Shown in pieces: positions 10,250-20,869 of a stretch of 64,000 nucleotides of DNA. Below the pieces are notes generated by a model. The model was given only the letters and a program-made list of their open reading frames with translations, had not been told where the DNA came from and did not search any database. The position numbers and the translations under genes were made by a program. Positions within the stretch are counted from its first letter, which is position 1. Each line of letters opens with the position of its first letter. The DNA lies in contig NC_087065.1 in NCBI RefSeq assembly GCF_963678635.1, positions 11,057,579 to 11,121,578 on the forward strand, in the 5' to 3' direction. Origin of the DNA: Symsagittifera roscoffensis (Eukaryota > Xenacoelomorpha > Acoela > Convolutidae).

Positions 10250-10500
10250 CCTACTTGAATAAACTGCACAAATTCAGAGATCAAGAACAATTCGATCTCT
10301 TCACGCCATTGGCAGAAAACATTGCAGTTTATGTGAAACGCAGTCACAAGACCTCGTCCAATCTCTACACTCAACCACTCACCTCAGCACGTCCTGGAAA
10401 CATCACTTTTCCAGACTTCGTCGATTATATAACCCACATGTATCTTGTGAACAACGGGAAAATTGCCAGTTCTAAAATTCCGACGGAGGTCGGCATCAAG
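10250..10500 (+). CDS. Internal exon, possibly of a carbohydrate sulfotransferase-like host gene
   Basis: The exon is bounded by ATTTTCAG (10249) and AAG|GTAAGC (10501), both strong splice signals. The frame that crosses it without a stop begins YLNKLHKFRDQEQF and contains ITFPDFVDYITH. A tyrosine-led opening after an acceptor, followed by an I/V-T-F-x-x-F-V-x-Y-I motif, resembles the region after the RxPxERLxSA signature in Golgi carbohydrate sulfotransferases (CHST8-14-like). The 3'-phosphosulfate site and PAPS loops would be in other exons and are not seen here, so the family call is weak. The first 134 bases are duplicated at 5314. Confidence 0.4.
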
Positions 10501-10920
10501 GTAAGCTTTCCGGCTTGTTCTGACAACAAGGGCGAGGAGTCAGATATGAGAGTGCCGCCTCACCTTACTCTTAGAAATTAAACCACTCGCAATCCAAACG
10601 GTCGGTGCCCTTAGGGTATCTTTTCGCACCAATTTTGCAAAAATCAACTGTAAAACTTGTCCAATGGCGCCTTGAGTACCAAAATTTACAAAAATTTTAC
10701 AAAAGGTTTTACCAAAAACACTCAACTTTATGGCCAAAAGAAGCCCAAAAAATTCTCAAAAACTTTGTTTGTGGCGTTTTTTCTATATAGCGGTAGTCCG
10801 GTATTTCCGGAGACCTGTCATATTGTGCGGTATGAGCTTTACTAAATTCGTACGGATTGGCAACTAGGTTGGTAACTCAATGAACAATAAAAGATAACTG
10901 GAGCATTTTGTATTAAAACA
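10501..10920. other. Probable intron start, no gene
   Basis: Follows the donor GTAAGC. The short overlapping open frames at 10605-10845 have no recognisable content. Nothing else is supported before the LTR candidate. Confidence 0.4.
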
Positions 10921-11072
10921 TGTTCTGAGCGTTCAATGCCCTTAGCACTACGGACTGGCCGTGACGCTCAAGGTCAGTTGACCTGTGGTACATATTATCT
11001 GAATAGATATAAATGTATACCTATACACCACTAGGTTGATGCCAATCCGGCCGGATGACATTCCCCCTTCTC
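10921..11072 (-). repeat. Candidate 3' LTR and polypurine tract of the minus-strand gypsy element
   Basis: On the minus strand GAGAAGGGGGAA (11072-11061) is followed by TGTCATCC, a PPT-LTR junction whose first six LTR bases (TGTCAT) match the gypsy element at 3594. A TG...CA unit of about 140 bp (10921-11060) is possible. The partner 5' LTR was not found near 17.2-17.9 kb, so the boundary is tentative. Confidence 0.4.
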
Positions 11073-11549
11073 AATGGAATATTTTTTTTTCAGTTTTTAG
11101 TCCCAGTGGGACTGACTGAATTTGAATTTTGAATTCTTGAGTCCCTGTAGGACTTTTAAATGTCTAAATTACCGCGGGTTGTTCTGCTGCTTCACTGTAA
11201 CCTCGCCTTGCTTTTTGTCGGTGTTGATTTTCTCGTTTTCTACCTCATCTTGCAGCTTTTCATGCTATTCGTTTAATTTGTTTGTCCATCGCCGGTATCT
11301 CGTGACTTTCCGTAGTATCGTTCATTTTTATCGCCATTATCAATTATCTGTTCGGGTTATCAGTAGGAGATACAATGTCTACTACTTTGATTGTATCTTG
11401 TTTACCACTTGGCTTTATCGTCTCTATAAATTTCGAGCAGGCAATGCATTCGGGGGAGCTTTCTTTAAGTCCCATTTCATGAATAAAACTAGAAAAATTC
11501 CTGGGTTGATTTTGCTTCTGGATATTGTCTCCGGTGATTAACTGTTGAA

Positions 11550-12453
11550 CTATTTCTGTTCGACACTGTTTATCGGAACTGGATTTCTTAGCGCCTCGGC
11601 CAACGTTGATTGCCGTGTCTGCGTTGACTTCCTCATAGCCTCTAGTTGTGTTTTCTGTGGCTGAGTTTGCCGAGGCGTCTTTTTGACGTCTCTACATTTA
11701 GGCGGGGGCCTCATGTTTTCTGACGTGGTGGATGGCCAGTCCTCAATTATGGTTATTGTTTTCTGAGCCTTCTTCTTATGTCCCTTTTTGAACATCACTC
11801 CCTTTTTGTTGTTTCGGGGTCGATTTTCCTCCTGATCGTTTTCCGGTCTTTGGTTTCTTCTTTCTTTCTGACTCCGAAGTCTTCCTTTCTTGCAACACCT
11901 TTCGGGACAATCTTTTGGGCAGGCCTATTGTTCAACTTCTTTGAACATTGGGTATTGGGGCGCGTTTGGCTGTTCGATATCTAAAAAACGCTAGCATGGA
12001 CCCATACGTCTTGCAGATTTGTATGTAACAGGTCGTTTAATTGTTATGATCTACAAAGTCTGTAGATAAGTGGGTTTGGTACAAAAGCGAATCTATTGTT
12101 CCTTAATAACCTTGTTCCTTGTTTTCCTATAATTTGTACCCAAGCTGTGTGTGGTGTATAGGTTAGAATTTTCCCATCCATCGTTTTATACTATTGTTCA
12201 ATGGTCTGTGGGTCTTGTACTTTTGTTGCTAGATTTATTGTTTTTCTGGCTACTTGTATTTCTTTCTAATGTTCGAGTCTACTTGTGATTGTGGTCCTAC
12301 GAACCTAGAATTTGAAGCTTCCTTCTCCCTAGCTAATGAACACCTGGTTGTCACACCTGCTTTACCCTGATTCGATGACGTTCCCATTTCCCTTTGGATT
12401 TCTGAGTTTGTCGGCTCTGGTAGATTTTGAAGTAGTTTCCTTTTGACGTTCAA
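11550..12453 (-). pseudogene. Post-integrase tail of minus-strand gypsy (degenerate)
   Basis: Two short open frames (11550-11798 and 12250-12453) are basic and rich in Lys, Arg, Thr and Gln, as the tail behind integrase is in the 5319-8273 ORF. No domain is recognised. Position between integrase and the candidate LTR supports the call; sequence identity does not. Confidence 0.35.
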
Positions 12454-12599
12454 TTCGCTTTTAGGTCAACACTGCAAATTGTGCTTTGCTTAGGTGGCAG
12501 TGGTGGTTACATCAATTTTTCGGATCTACATAAAGCGTGTTTTGCGTTTTTCCAATTCATAAGATTTGGTGACCTAGATGTTGCTATATTTGAAAATTG

Positions 12600-13277
12600 T
12601 GTAAGTGGCTTTCGTTCTATCGTACTTGCCTTTTGGCTTCGAACGGAGTGATTTTTGTGATTTTGTCCGGAGTTATTCTCAATGTTTTTTTTATTATTTC
12701 TGCGACATCCGACGCAAGTTTGAACGGGTATTGTGGTTTATTCGAAATACTCCTAACCTAAATTTTAGTGTTTGAATCTTTCGTTCGACTACACCTTTAG
12801 ATCTCTGGTCGACCACCGGTGCTAAAAAAGTTTAATGTTTTTTGAATTGCGGAAAAATTGAAATTTTTGCTTGAAATATTTGCGCCTGGTCACAAATTTA
12901 CTTTCGTGGGACCCGTTCTTTGAAATATATCTTTTCAAAATTTTTAATGCGATGTCCGCTGTTGTGTTGGTAACTACTTTTGCCGTCGAAATTTTTGATC
13001 ATTTATTGACGTCGACCGGAATATAAGCGTACTAATTTAATTCGTCTGGGAGGGTCCCCGCGAAATCTAGTTGCACCTCCTCATTTGATTTGACAACTGA
13101 CTCCATTTGGAATGACTTTTTGCCTAAAATTGGTTTGAAATTTTTACCTTGTTCTGCGCTTTGTCTGCCGTTTTGAGCCTTTTGGATAATCGTACGATGA
13201 ATATGTGAAGACCAGATGTTTTCACAAAAGTCGAACATCACTGCTGCACCCGGGTGTGTGAGTTGTAGGCTGTCCAA
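12600..13277 (-). pseudogene. Integrase fragment of minus-strand gypsy
   Basis: The frame at 13277-13032 starts with a zinc-region remnant (LTHPGAAVMFDFCENIW...HIHRT) in which the second Cys pair has decayed to GRQS. It ends with VQLDFAGTLPDELN, which holds the first catalytic Asp. The rest of the core below 13030 is scrambled by frameshifts and I could not place the second Asp or the Glu. Confidence 0.7.
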
Positions 13278-13632
13278 GATCGCTTGTCTGAGTTGTTGCG
13301 TAATGATGATTTTTTCGTCCAGAAGTAAACAGTCCTCCTTGACATGCAGGTGGTTGCGGACGTTGTATCAGTACTCCCCGTAGGCAAATTTGAGTGCGTC
13401 CCAGTCTCTTTTCTTTACAAAGTTGATGATTGGTTTTAGGTTCCTGTCCTTGCGAGTTGTTGCTGCGATGAAGTCAATCCCCATTACCTTTAGTAGAGTT
13501 TTCAATTACAGTGGTGTATTTTCCTACAACTCTGTGGCTGTTTCCTGATCCATTGTGGCGACTACGCTTGGTCCGATCGTCTCATGACTGACTTCTAGCC
13601 TCTGGGTGTGGCTGGTAATAGTCGATAGCGCT

Positions 13633-14091
13633 TCATTTGGGGTTAATTCTTCCATCTTCTGTATTGATGGATCGATCCACTCTGCTTACGCAATGATAAT
13701 ATTCCTCACTGACATCTACAGTTAAGTCCGTTTGCGATTCGACGTACTGAATTTTCATATGCAAGTCCACCGAGTGAGATGTCGTCTGTGTTGAGTAGGT
13801 CGCTCCTTTTGAGATGCTGTACGTTCGGGCAGTGTAGCCTTGTTTGTATCTTGAGGAGGGCTGATCGGGTTTTCCGAAAAAAACTATCTTGGGGAAGCTT
13901 CTAGGCCTTACGCTAGACTGTAGCCTCTCTCTTGCGTCCTTGATGGTTGTGGGGCTCGACGAAATTTTCTGTAACGACGACCTCCAGCGTTCGTTCCGTA
14001 CGTCGTTGTTGTTGTGCAGCGATGCCATCTGGGATCGGATAAGCTCTCCTCTCTTACCCATTTTTTTCTCTATGTGATTTCTGATTGTCAT
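13633..14091 (-). pseudogene. Linker between RNase H and integrase of minus-strand gypsy
   Basis: A 152-codon open frame with no recognised domain. Its place between RNase H and the zinc region corresponds to the long non-conserved spacer (Ser/Thr/Asn-rich) between RNase H and integrase in the plus-strand element at 1240-1790. It is basic at the N-terminus and Asp/Glu/Thr-rich near the end. Confidence 0.45.
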
Positions 14092-14517
14092 CCTCGAGGG
14101 GAGTGAGCCTTTTCCCCACTGCCTCTTGCTCGTGCCTAATCTGGTATGAAGCCTCCCTCAAATCCTTTTTTTTCTATCCTCGGTTTCTTGTTTCAGTTGG
14201 CAAAACTTATGGAATTTTTTGCTTGGTTAGTTGCTTTTTCTGTTAATCGCTGATTTTGAGATGTAGAATTGATCGATAGATTGTTTTTGTTTAAAATTTT
14301 CTGACCGTAATCGGTATGTTTGAATACTTTGGTTTCAATTGAGTGCTTAGTTCCCTTTCATTTTCCTCGCGCGTTTTGATCAGCCGATACGGTGCTCAAT
14401 TTTGCTTTGATTAGTGCTTTAAGAAGGGCGTTGTCAATCAATTCAAGATTTGCAATGAATGAGTTGATTGACGCTACTACAAATTCCTCATTGTTTTATC
14501 TGGGTGTATTGATGACA

Positions 14518-14950
14518 CTAATGTGTTTCGCGACATGTAGTATGTTTTATATCAAAATCAAATGGGATCAAACGATCGATATAACCAGTGAGTCTTTGTT
14601 GACTAGTTTTTGGTCTTGCACTTGCGTTTAATGCGCTGATCAAAGCTTGATGGCCTGTAACGACGGTGAAATTTTTCCCGTACAAGTAATATTTGAAGTG
14701 TTCGATTGCCCATAAAACCCGCAATAATTCTAACTCGTTTACCGAGTTTTTTCTTCTCAAGAATTTAAGAATCTGGAAGTGTATGGTATTGACACCCAGT
14801 CCTCAAAAGTAAAATGTACAAGAGCGCGCCTAATCCGAATGTAGAGGCGTCGCAGACAACTCGAGTCTCTAAACTTTGGTCAAAATGTTTGTTTTCAGTT
14901 TTTTCTGAAACAAGTCTCAAAATGTGATTGAATGCTGTTGTGTGATCCAA
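14518..14950 (-). pseudogene. RNase H fragments of minus-strand gypsy
   Basis: Frame 14950-14765 contains RVVCDASTFGLGALL with the first catalytic Asp. Frame 14760-14518 contains NSVNELELLRVLWAIEHFKYYL (catalytic Glu), then TVVTGHQAL in which the third catalytic Asp is replaced by Gly, and RLTGYIDRLIPFDFDIKH. A stop or shift separates the frames, so the enzyme is dead. Confidence 0.85.
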
Positions 14951-14953
14951 ATT

Positions 14954-15586
14954 TCAATCAATGGTTTCGTTTGTGTCAGTGTTTTTTAGTAGTGTTTCGA
15001 GTGCTGAAGCAAGTTTTGCTAGGTTTTTTTTATATGTCTTATAAGGTGATATATTGAAACAAAAAAACATTTTAATTGCTTGAATGTTTTTGGGGTGTGA
15101 GTTTACTATAGCCTCTGTTTTGCAATCTAGTGTTGTGGTGACCTCGCTATCATTCTGGTAGCTGAGCCATTCTACCTGTTCGCATGCGAACTTGCTTTTT
15201 CTATTGAAATTGCTAAGTTTTCGTCGTTTATTTTCATTAGAACTTTCTGTAGATGTTTTTTTTGTGATCTTATGTGGATTCTTTTGTAAAGCTTCGGATG
15301 TCATCAAAATAGGTGAATGCAAACTTGCAATTCCTAAGCTTGAGTTCTATCGCTTTTCGAAATTCCACAGGCATGACCGTGAGACCATTTATTCCGTTTG
15401 GAATTGATATGTTCCAGTGGCATGGCCTCCAATTAGACCGAAATTGAAATGTCTTTTGGTTTCTGCATCCAGAGGGTTTTGCGGGTATGCATAACGAAGG
15501 TGAAACGTAGAGAAAAACTTCACTTCGTTTTCCTTCGATTTTATGATTTGTGCATTGTTGTCAAGCAGTAGTTCGAAATTTGGCAT
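14954..15586 (-). pseudogene. Reverse transcriptase fragments of minus-strand gypsy
   Basis: Frame 15586-15389 carries RT motif A (FSTFHLRYAYPQNPLD, where the catalytic Asp has become His) and FGLIGGHATGTYQF. Frame 15322-14954 covers the thumb and connection (CEQVEWLSYQ). The YxDD catalytic box is not seen in either and lies in the disrupted part near 15.3-15.4 kb. Confidence 0.8.
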
Positions 15587-15860
15587 TTAATAATTGTTTT
15601 TGTGAATAAATTAAATTATCTCTTTCGAGACCCTTGCTAGTTTTACTGTTTGATCCTTTTACCGTTATTATTAAAGGGCTAATGAATTGCGTATCCGAAC
15701 ATTTGTCTAACTTGATGATGTGTTTTTGATCGATCAATATGTTCAAGTTTCTCTCCGCGCGTTCTTGGAGATTAATTGGTATCTTTCTTCCTTTTTGTTG
15801 TATAGGTGTTATGTTCTTGATGAATGGCGTTTTCATTACATGGTTTTTTTTATTCTCCAT
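15561..15860 (-). pseudogene. N-terminal RT region of minus-strand gypsy
   Basis: This frame contains RKIPINLQERAERNLNILID and FISPLIITVKGSN, the fingers region that precedes motif A; compare FVSPIVITVKKDG at 17-50 in the plus-strand copy. It overlaps the next fragment out of frame. Confidence 0.75.
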
Positions 15861-15910
15861 TTTTGAAAAACAGTTGTTGAAAGCTTTCCTTTACCCATTG
15901 CTCTAGCTTC

Positions 15911-16297
15911 TCATCTGAGTTTTCGATTCCATGCACGGTAAGTACTTGATTGTGTTTTGGTTTTTTGTACAAATGCGATTCCAGTTTTTGGTAGGATGTT
16001 GCGTCCGATGATGTTCGCTTTTTTGCCGTCTACAATTATAAATGGAGCGGCTTTCACCGTCCATCCTCCGGATTCTATCGCAAACATTTGTCGTATTTTC
16101 GGGATAAAATATTTTCCATTGTTACATGCCAAATTTCTTGCCGCCTCTTCTAGAGGGATATATATGAATCTTGCTGATTTATCCTTTAAATAGAATCTGC
16201 GCGGTGTAAGATTTTGGGCTTCCTGAATCTGCAATTGCGAATATGTTCTCTGCTTTTGTTTTTTTTCACAATATGTCCGTTTGAATCGTCTTCTCAC
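15911..16297 (-). pseudogene. Protease region of minus-strand gypsy
   Basis: The frame shows flap-like and C-terminal protease features (FIPKIRQMFAIESGG...FIIVDGKKANIIGRNIL). The last part matches the I-I/L-G-R/x-N/D-x-L motif at the end of retroviral-type aspartic proteases. The active-site DTG/DSG was not found in frame. Confidence 0.55.
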
Positions 16298-16383
16298 AAA
16301 ACGATTGAATATTTTATTTCGAAGGCTTCAGAAATGGCCACCAAAGTAAAAATGTCTCGTAGTATGTCTTCCCAACCGTTTGT

Positions 16384-16830
16384 TCAGATCAATTCTACGT
16401 AGGCTACGGGGTCGTTCTCTTCAGCTTCGATTTCTTCATTGTGCTCATCCTCAAGCTGGTTTCCGTTTGACTCTTGCATGTCATTTACATTTATTTGTTG
16501 ATCAGCAAACATTTGCGAAGTGTCCTCGTTTTGCACACTTGGAACAGATTTCATCTTTAGCTGGGCATGATTGTAAGTGATTGTGACCGGATTGTCTACC
16601 GCATTTGTAACAATTCTTACTTTGATTTTCTGTGAATTCTGCTCTTGAGTTATTATTTCCTCTGGGAAAATTGAAGGCCTCTGCCGAACCGTCGGCCACG
16701 TTGACTGTCTTTGTACCCGTTTGGAGCTCCCGTTTGGGTGAATGTATCCCATGGTTTCTTGCTTAATTGTCGGGAAGATTGTTGATGGTCCGAATGGATT
16801 GGTCTTTATGGTCTTGCTGTTTTCTATCAT
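16384..16830 (-). pseudogene. Gag nucleocapsid with two zinc knuckles, minus-strand gypsy
   Basis: A second frame across 16699-16502 reads CYKCGRQSGHNHLQSC followed by CSKCAKRGHFANVC: two CCHC knuckles, the first with one extra residue before His. This is the RNA-binding nucleocapsid part of Gag. The 148-codon frame on the same strand is its shifted partner, rich in Gln, Asn and Glu. Confidence 0.75.
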
Positions 16831-17006
16831 CTTTTCTCTTCTTGCATATTCGTATGCACTCTGAGCGACCTTGATTTCTGTAGTAGTTCTTCGGTGACTT
16901 TTTCATTTTTCATATGGGCAATGAACATGTATTGGACCCATTCTTCTTCTTCTGTCACCGCAGTCGACGCGTGACGCTAATTCGACTATATCCGTATGGA
17001 ATTGCC

Positions 17007-17219
17007 TTAATGATTCGTTTTTCCGTTGTTTCCTAAGTTATATCTCTCGAAAACAGTTATCCGCGTTGTGACGAAAGTTTTTTCCTTTATTTGTAGCAAC
17101 TCTTTGATCGTTATGGCTTTTATCTCAATCCTAGACGTTTTTGCTGTAATTGCATTTGACTTTCGGCTCCTAAGCACAAGAATATAAAACTTCTCACCTT
17201 GGCATCTGCTTCGTCCCAC
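17007..17219 (-). pseudogene. Probable gag capsid fragment, minus-strand gypsy
   Basis: A 70-codon basic frame upstream of the zinc knuckles. It is assigned to gag by position only. Surrounding sequence at 16.83-17.0 kb (ELIRQFHTDIVEL-type frame broken by stops) fits a capsid region. Confidence 0.35.
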
Positions 17220-17571
17220 AGGAAATTGTTGCTAAGTGCTCCTCTTTCTCTAATTCTTGGTGTGTTGTTTGTTTTTCCAGTTGATCTTTCTCTACTGATT
17301 TCGTATATATCTTTTTCGTTTTTCCTCTTCGTAATTTTTTTTTTATTATTTATATATATTTTACCAGTGATATCTTCTTTGATAAATTAACGTGGTTTTA
17401 AAATATCAATTTTTTCTTTTTTGGAACTATTAACGCAAATGCGTCTATTTAATCTGCTCATAAATTGATCCACATTGAAAAAGGCACAACGCTTCACGTT
17501 ACTTTTATGGTATTATACCCTGATAATCGAATTTTATTCAATTGATTCAAAGAAGCTGTTTCAAAGACGTT
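17220..17571. other. AT-rich sequence without gene
   Basis: T-rich stretch where the 5' LTR and leader of the minus-strand gypsy element would lie. No repeat of the 10921-11060 candidate LTR is seen. Confidence 0.4.
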
Positions 17572-17617
17572 GAAGGGCAGTCCGAACTATCAGGGTTTTG
17601 ACCTGATACAAGCAGTC
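17572..17617 (-). repeat. Diverged copy of the ACAAGACTGCTCG terminal module
   Basis: GGGCAGTCCGAAC...TCAGGGTTTTGACCTGATACAAGCAGTCTTGC is a reverse-orientation relative of the module at 48405, 55126, 58153 and 59376. The hairpin (CAGG...CCTG) is retained. Confidence 0.55.
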
Positions 17618-17908
17618 TTGCTTGTTTTTCTGTTTTACTAACTCCATCAGCGTCTGTACTCTCGTCATTACGTAATGAAAAGTGCAAAATCCAGGTCAAA
17701 TGAGTAGTTAAAAATGTTTGACCATATTCAACAAAACCATTTTTATATGGAGCAGATATTAAAACTAATTTCATGAAGGAACTTTGAAAATTTACGATGA
17801 TTTTTTTTGATGGTTTTAGAAACAATAGAACCAAAGACGTTACAATGTTTGAAAAATGCATTCAATGTTTTTTTTTGTTCAATTTCTCGTAATTTTTTTA
17901 CTTTTTAG

Positions 17909-18262
17909 AACGTGTCCAGTTACACAATTTGGCTACATTGGGGATCAATAGTAGCTGATAGATGCCTAGTCTGCGCACATGTCTTTCGAGACGTCATCAT
18001 GTTTGAGAATTTTGAGGAACACCTGAAACAAGTGCACCGAAAGTATGCGCCAATGCTCTTCAAAAACAAAACAAGTCTTCCCGAGATTATTGAGAGCCAA
18101 ACGACTTTGCAGTTGCAACAATTTTACGACCAATTGACCGACTCGCAATTGTCGTTCCTAGGCAACGTTATGTATAAATTGGACTATACTATACTGCCTT
18201 ATGATTGGACCGAGTTCTTGCAATCGATCGGACGTGAACAAGTTAAGAACTATAATTTTTAA
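17909..18262 (+). CDS. Unrecognised protein with C2-H2-type zinc-finger-like motif
   Basis: A 117-codon frame directly after a 3' splice site (TACTTTTTAG at 17908), so this may be a last exon; it ends at TAA 18262. It contains RCLVCAHVF...FEEHLKQVHRKY, a Cys-x2-Cys followed about 20 residues later by His-x4-His, compatible with a zinc finger. The C-terminal half (LTDSQLSFLGNVMYKLDYTI...YDWTEFLQSIG) looks like a folded helical segment and has no stop or frameshift, unusual for this region. No family is recognised. It lies between the dead gypsy element and the Polinton-like remnant and could belong to either or to the host. Confidence 0.5.
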   Translation, partial: NVSSYTIWLHWGSIVADRCLVCAHVFRDVIMFENFEEHLKQVHRKYAPMLFKNKTSLPEIIESQTTLQLQQFYDQLTDSQLSFLGNVMYKLDYTILPYDWTEFLQSIGREQVKNYNF

Positions 18263-19200
18263 ACAATGTGCTATGATTGAAAGAGGCTTATCAAGAGAAC
18301 TGATCATCATTTTCTTCTGTATTATTCAGTTTATATTTTTATGGTTATTTCAAAAAAATTTATTACATTTTTTATGAATATCAAAAAAAGCCATCCAGCG
18401 AGAAAAAATGTTGATAATATTTCTTGTGGTTACAATCTTTTGCTCGAAAAGGCAATTTGGTAGCGCTATGTGTACTAACTTCAGGTAGTCGGGCCATAAA
18501 AAATCAGCCAAAGCCGTTTGTCTTAAACAAAAAAATGGGCTGCAGAAAGCAATACAAGCTGCCGGCTGCTAGAGTTAATTTTAAGGTCGGGTGTGAGGGT
18601 TAAAAGAAATTGCCAGATGATAGGTTGGTTGCAAGGAAGCATGCAAATATGAAATTGAAAATTTTTTCTTTTCCGATAATAACTTGTCAAAACTCTTGAG
18701 GCTACTACGTGTACCCTTTATGCAATTTTTAATGCAGACTTTTGTTAAAAAATTCAGTTCCATTACCTGATTACTATACTTAAATTCATCAATTCGACTT
18801 GACCAGGACATTTTTTGCATTCATTGAAATTCATATTTTTAAATCGAAGATTTTTATTAATATCCGTTTTTTTTGTATAACAAGACTGTTGGCACCAAGT
18901 TGAAGCTAGAGTCAAAGGCAAAGAAAAAACTTTAAATTAACCAAGGAGTAGATATAAATCTTCCCAATGACGGAACTAAGTATCTGTTTATATTTCATGA
19001 TTCTTGTGAAATTTCAAACTCCAAACAACCTGTAAAAATTGCACTGCTGGCAGACACAGAGGTCTGAACACAATATACATCACAAAACAATTTATTTCAA
19101 CAAAACAAATTGGGAAGAGAAGTAGAGTTAGAAAATACACAGTCTTGTTCAAGTCACCGAGAGATATTTAACAAATCAATACATTAAAGTCAACAACTAG
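18263..19200. other. AT-rich sequence without gene
   Basis: No frame of interest on either strand. It separates the zinc-finger-like ORF from the Polinton-like remnant. Confidence 0.4.
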
Positions 19201-19208
19201 GTCTAGGA

Positions 19209-19514
19209 TCTCGATTAGAGGAGTGGTATCAAGATGCAATATCAGTTCCTGGTGGTCATTTAATTATTGATTTAACCCCAAAAACAGTTGATCCACTTAG
19301 ATTTGTTCCAATTTTGAATCAGTTTCTACCAGCTGCAACAGAGACAAAGTAAATCTCTATTCTCCCAATATTTCAAAAATTTTCCCTTAGACTTCGAAAA
19401 CATTTCATACTCAACAGTCCAAAAGATTCCATTCGGTTTCTGAGCGAGTGTTTGGTAAACTTATTAGGAGAGCTTGATGGCCTTCGGAAAAAAGACATAG
19501 TAAAATATCGATAA
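19209..19514 (+). CDS. Small two-exon ORF of the Polinton-like element, function unknown
   Basis: Exon 1 (to 19348) contains VPGGHLIIDLTPKT and runs into an in-frame TAA just after a GTAAAT donor. A 42-nt GT-AG interval (19349-19390, ending TTCCCTTAG) restores the frame into exon 2 (19391-19514), which contains HFILNSPKDSIRFLSEC and VNLLGELDG before TAA. The two exons together show a coherent, otherwise unbroken frame, and the segment types recur together in Polinton-like elements as I remember them, but the function is unknown to me. The exact start is uncertain; an in-frame stop lies upstream near 19188. Confidence 0.5.
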
Positions 19515-19809
19515 AAAATTTAAGATAAATACACTTACAAATTAACACACTTCTAAGGTAAATACACTTATAAAAAAGTCTTACACTTATAAATACACTA
19601 CAATCATTAAGTACACTTCCAAGAGAACAAAAATTGGATCAAAAACAAGAAAAAGAGGAAACTACCAAAAAACTTTGATTCTATTTACAGTGCTGTGAAT
19701 GCGAGGTAGAAACCAGTAACAAAAAGCAGCTTATTGATTTAATTTTTTAATTCTCCTATAATTAAACTCAGTCAGTCAGACAACAGATAATCGAGACAAA
19801 AGAGAATCT

Positions 19810-20808
19810 ATTGTAGACTTTGTGTGTGCACTAAAGCGAAAAATCACCGATTTTCCAGATCTTTACTTTACTATTTTCGAAGCAACTCAACTTCCACCTA
19901 AACTTGTTTTGAGCAAGAATGCCAAAGCAAAAGACAAAGGAACTTGGATCCTTTCAAAATCTGAAAAGGTAAGACTAAACAGATTGTATTCTAGGGGTAG
20001 GGCTGTGTACGGTTCCATTCGAAACTTGAGTAAAGCGCGTGGTTTATCAAAAAAGAAAGTAGAACAATTCTTATAAACCAATACATCGTTACAAAGTTTC
20101 GTCCACCAATCAGACGTTTCCGAAAACTTCAAGGTTTTTTCAAAAAGTATCAAGGAAATCTGGTGTATGGACTTGGCTTTTGTGTAGACAATTTAGCTAA
20201 TCAAATCAAAAAAAAATATTTATTAGTTGCTGTAGACATTTTTTCGAGATTTTTAAGAGTTCAAACAATGAGAACAAAGTACTCCAAAGACATTTTACAA
20301 GATTTCCTAAAACAATTTTTCAAAAAACATTCCTGAAAGGCTTTGGGTTGATAAAAGAACAGAATATGGGGACAACTTCGAAACTTTTTGTGAAAGAAAG
20401 ACATTGAAATTCAACAATGACTGAAACAAAAGCTGCGTTTGTGGAGACAGCAATTCAGTCTTTAAAACATATTATATATCGTTATATTGAAGAACATGAT
20501 GGAAAAATTTTTCCCAATTTGCAGCAATTTGTTTTTCCAATGAACTGTCGTAAGAATCGGTCAAATGGAAAACCTCCGAGAGATGTGAAAAAAATGACTT
20601 TTTAGCAATTTTGTACTAAAACAAACTTTAAAAATGGAGACAGAGTGAGAATTCCGAAAAATGATATTCCCTTCCGAAAAGGATACAAGCCACATTTTAC
20701 AGATGGAATCTTTGAAATATCATCAATATCAACGAAGAAACCAGTAACATATATCATCAAAGATCTCAAAACCGAAGAAATTCTTGGCACTTTAGAAAAA
20801 AAGAGCTG
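19810..20808 (+). pseudogene. Retroviral-type integrase of the Polinton-like element, broken
   Basis: An N-terminal helical region (VRLNRLYSRGRAVYGSI...GLSKKKVEQFL, stop at 20074) resembles the HTH-like start of transposon-derived integrases such as nematode F54H12.3. The core follows in shifted frames: first Asp in WCMDLAFV (about 20170), KKYLLVAVDIFSRFLR, second Asp in LWVDKRTEYGDNF (about 20345), Glu in AFVETAIQSLKHII (about 20435). The C-terminal DNA-binding part (GDRVRIPKNDIPFRKGYK...) is still open at 20637-20808. At least four stops or shifts mean no function. Confidence 0.8.
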
Positions 20809-20869
20809 AGGAAATGTTCATATTAAAGGTAAATCATTTTTTAAAATAAATTTCTTTCGGTCAGTTATC

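Larger units (their letters stand above)
891..10383. repeat. Direct tandem duplication (about 4.6-4.9 kb unit) carrying gypsy 3' half plus exon fragment
   Basis: Unit 1 (891-5447) and unit 2 (5448-10383) are near-identical and in the same orientation. Each starts inside RNase H of a Ty3/gypsy pol gene, runs through integrase, tail, LTR, MITE-like insert and AT-rich flank, and ends inside the exon seen complete at 10250-10500. The junction at 5447/5448 joins the exon to GGTTGGCGGC of pol with about one base of homology. Unit 1 lacks 383 bp present in unit 2 (7351-7733). The pol part is almost identical, while the flank near 5.0-5.3 and 10.0-10.25 kb differs more. A real duplication by end joining or an assembly artefact would look the same. 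Confidence 0.9.
11061..17219 (-). mobile_element. Decayed Ty3/gypsy retrotransposon, minus strand
   Basis: Reading from 17.2 kb downward, the order is gag (with zinc knuckles), protease, RT, RNase H, linker and integrase, which is the Ty3/gypsy order. Every domain is broken by stops or frameshifts. It is a different and older copy than the element at 1-10 kb, though the RNase H and RT motifs show the same lineage style (DRLIPFDF in both). The individual fragments are listed separately. Confidence 0.85.

Noticed and set aside
11122-11541. 139-codon plus-strand frame
   Set aside because: Antisense to the decayed gypsy tail, Phe/Ser/Cys-rich, and no domain.
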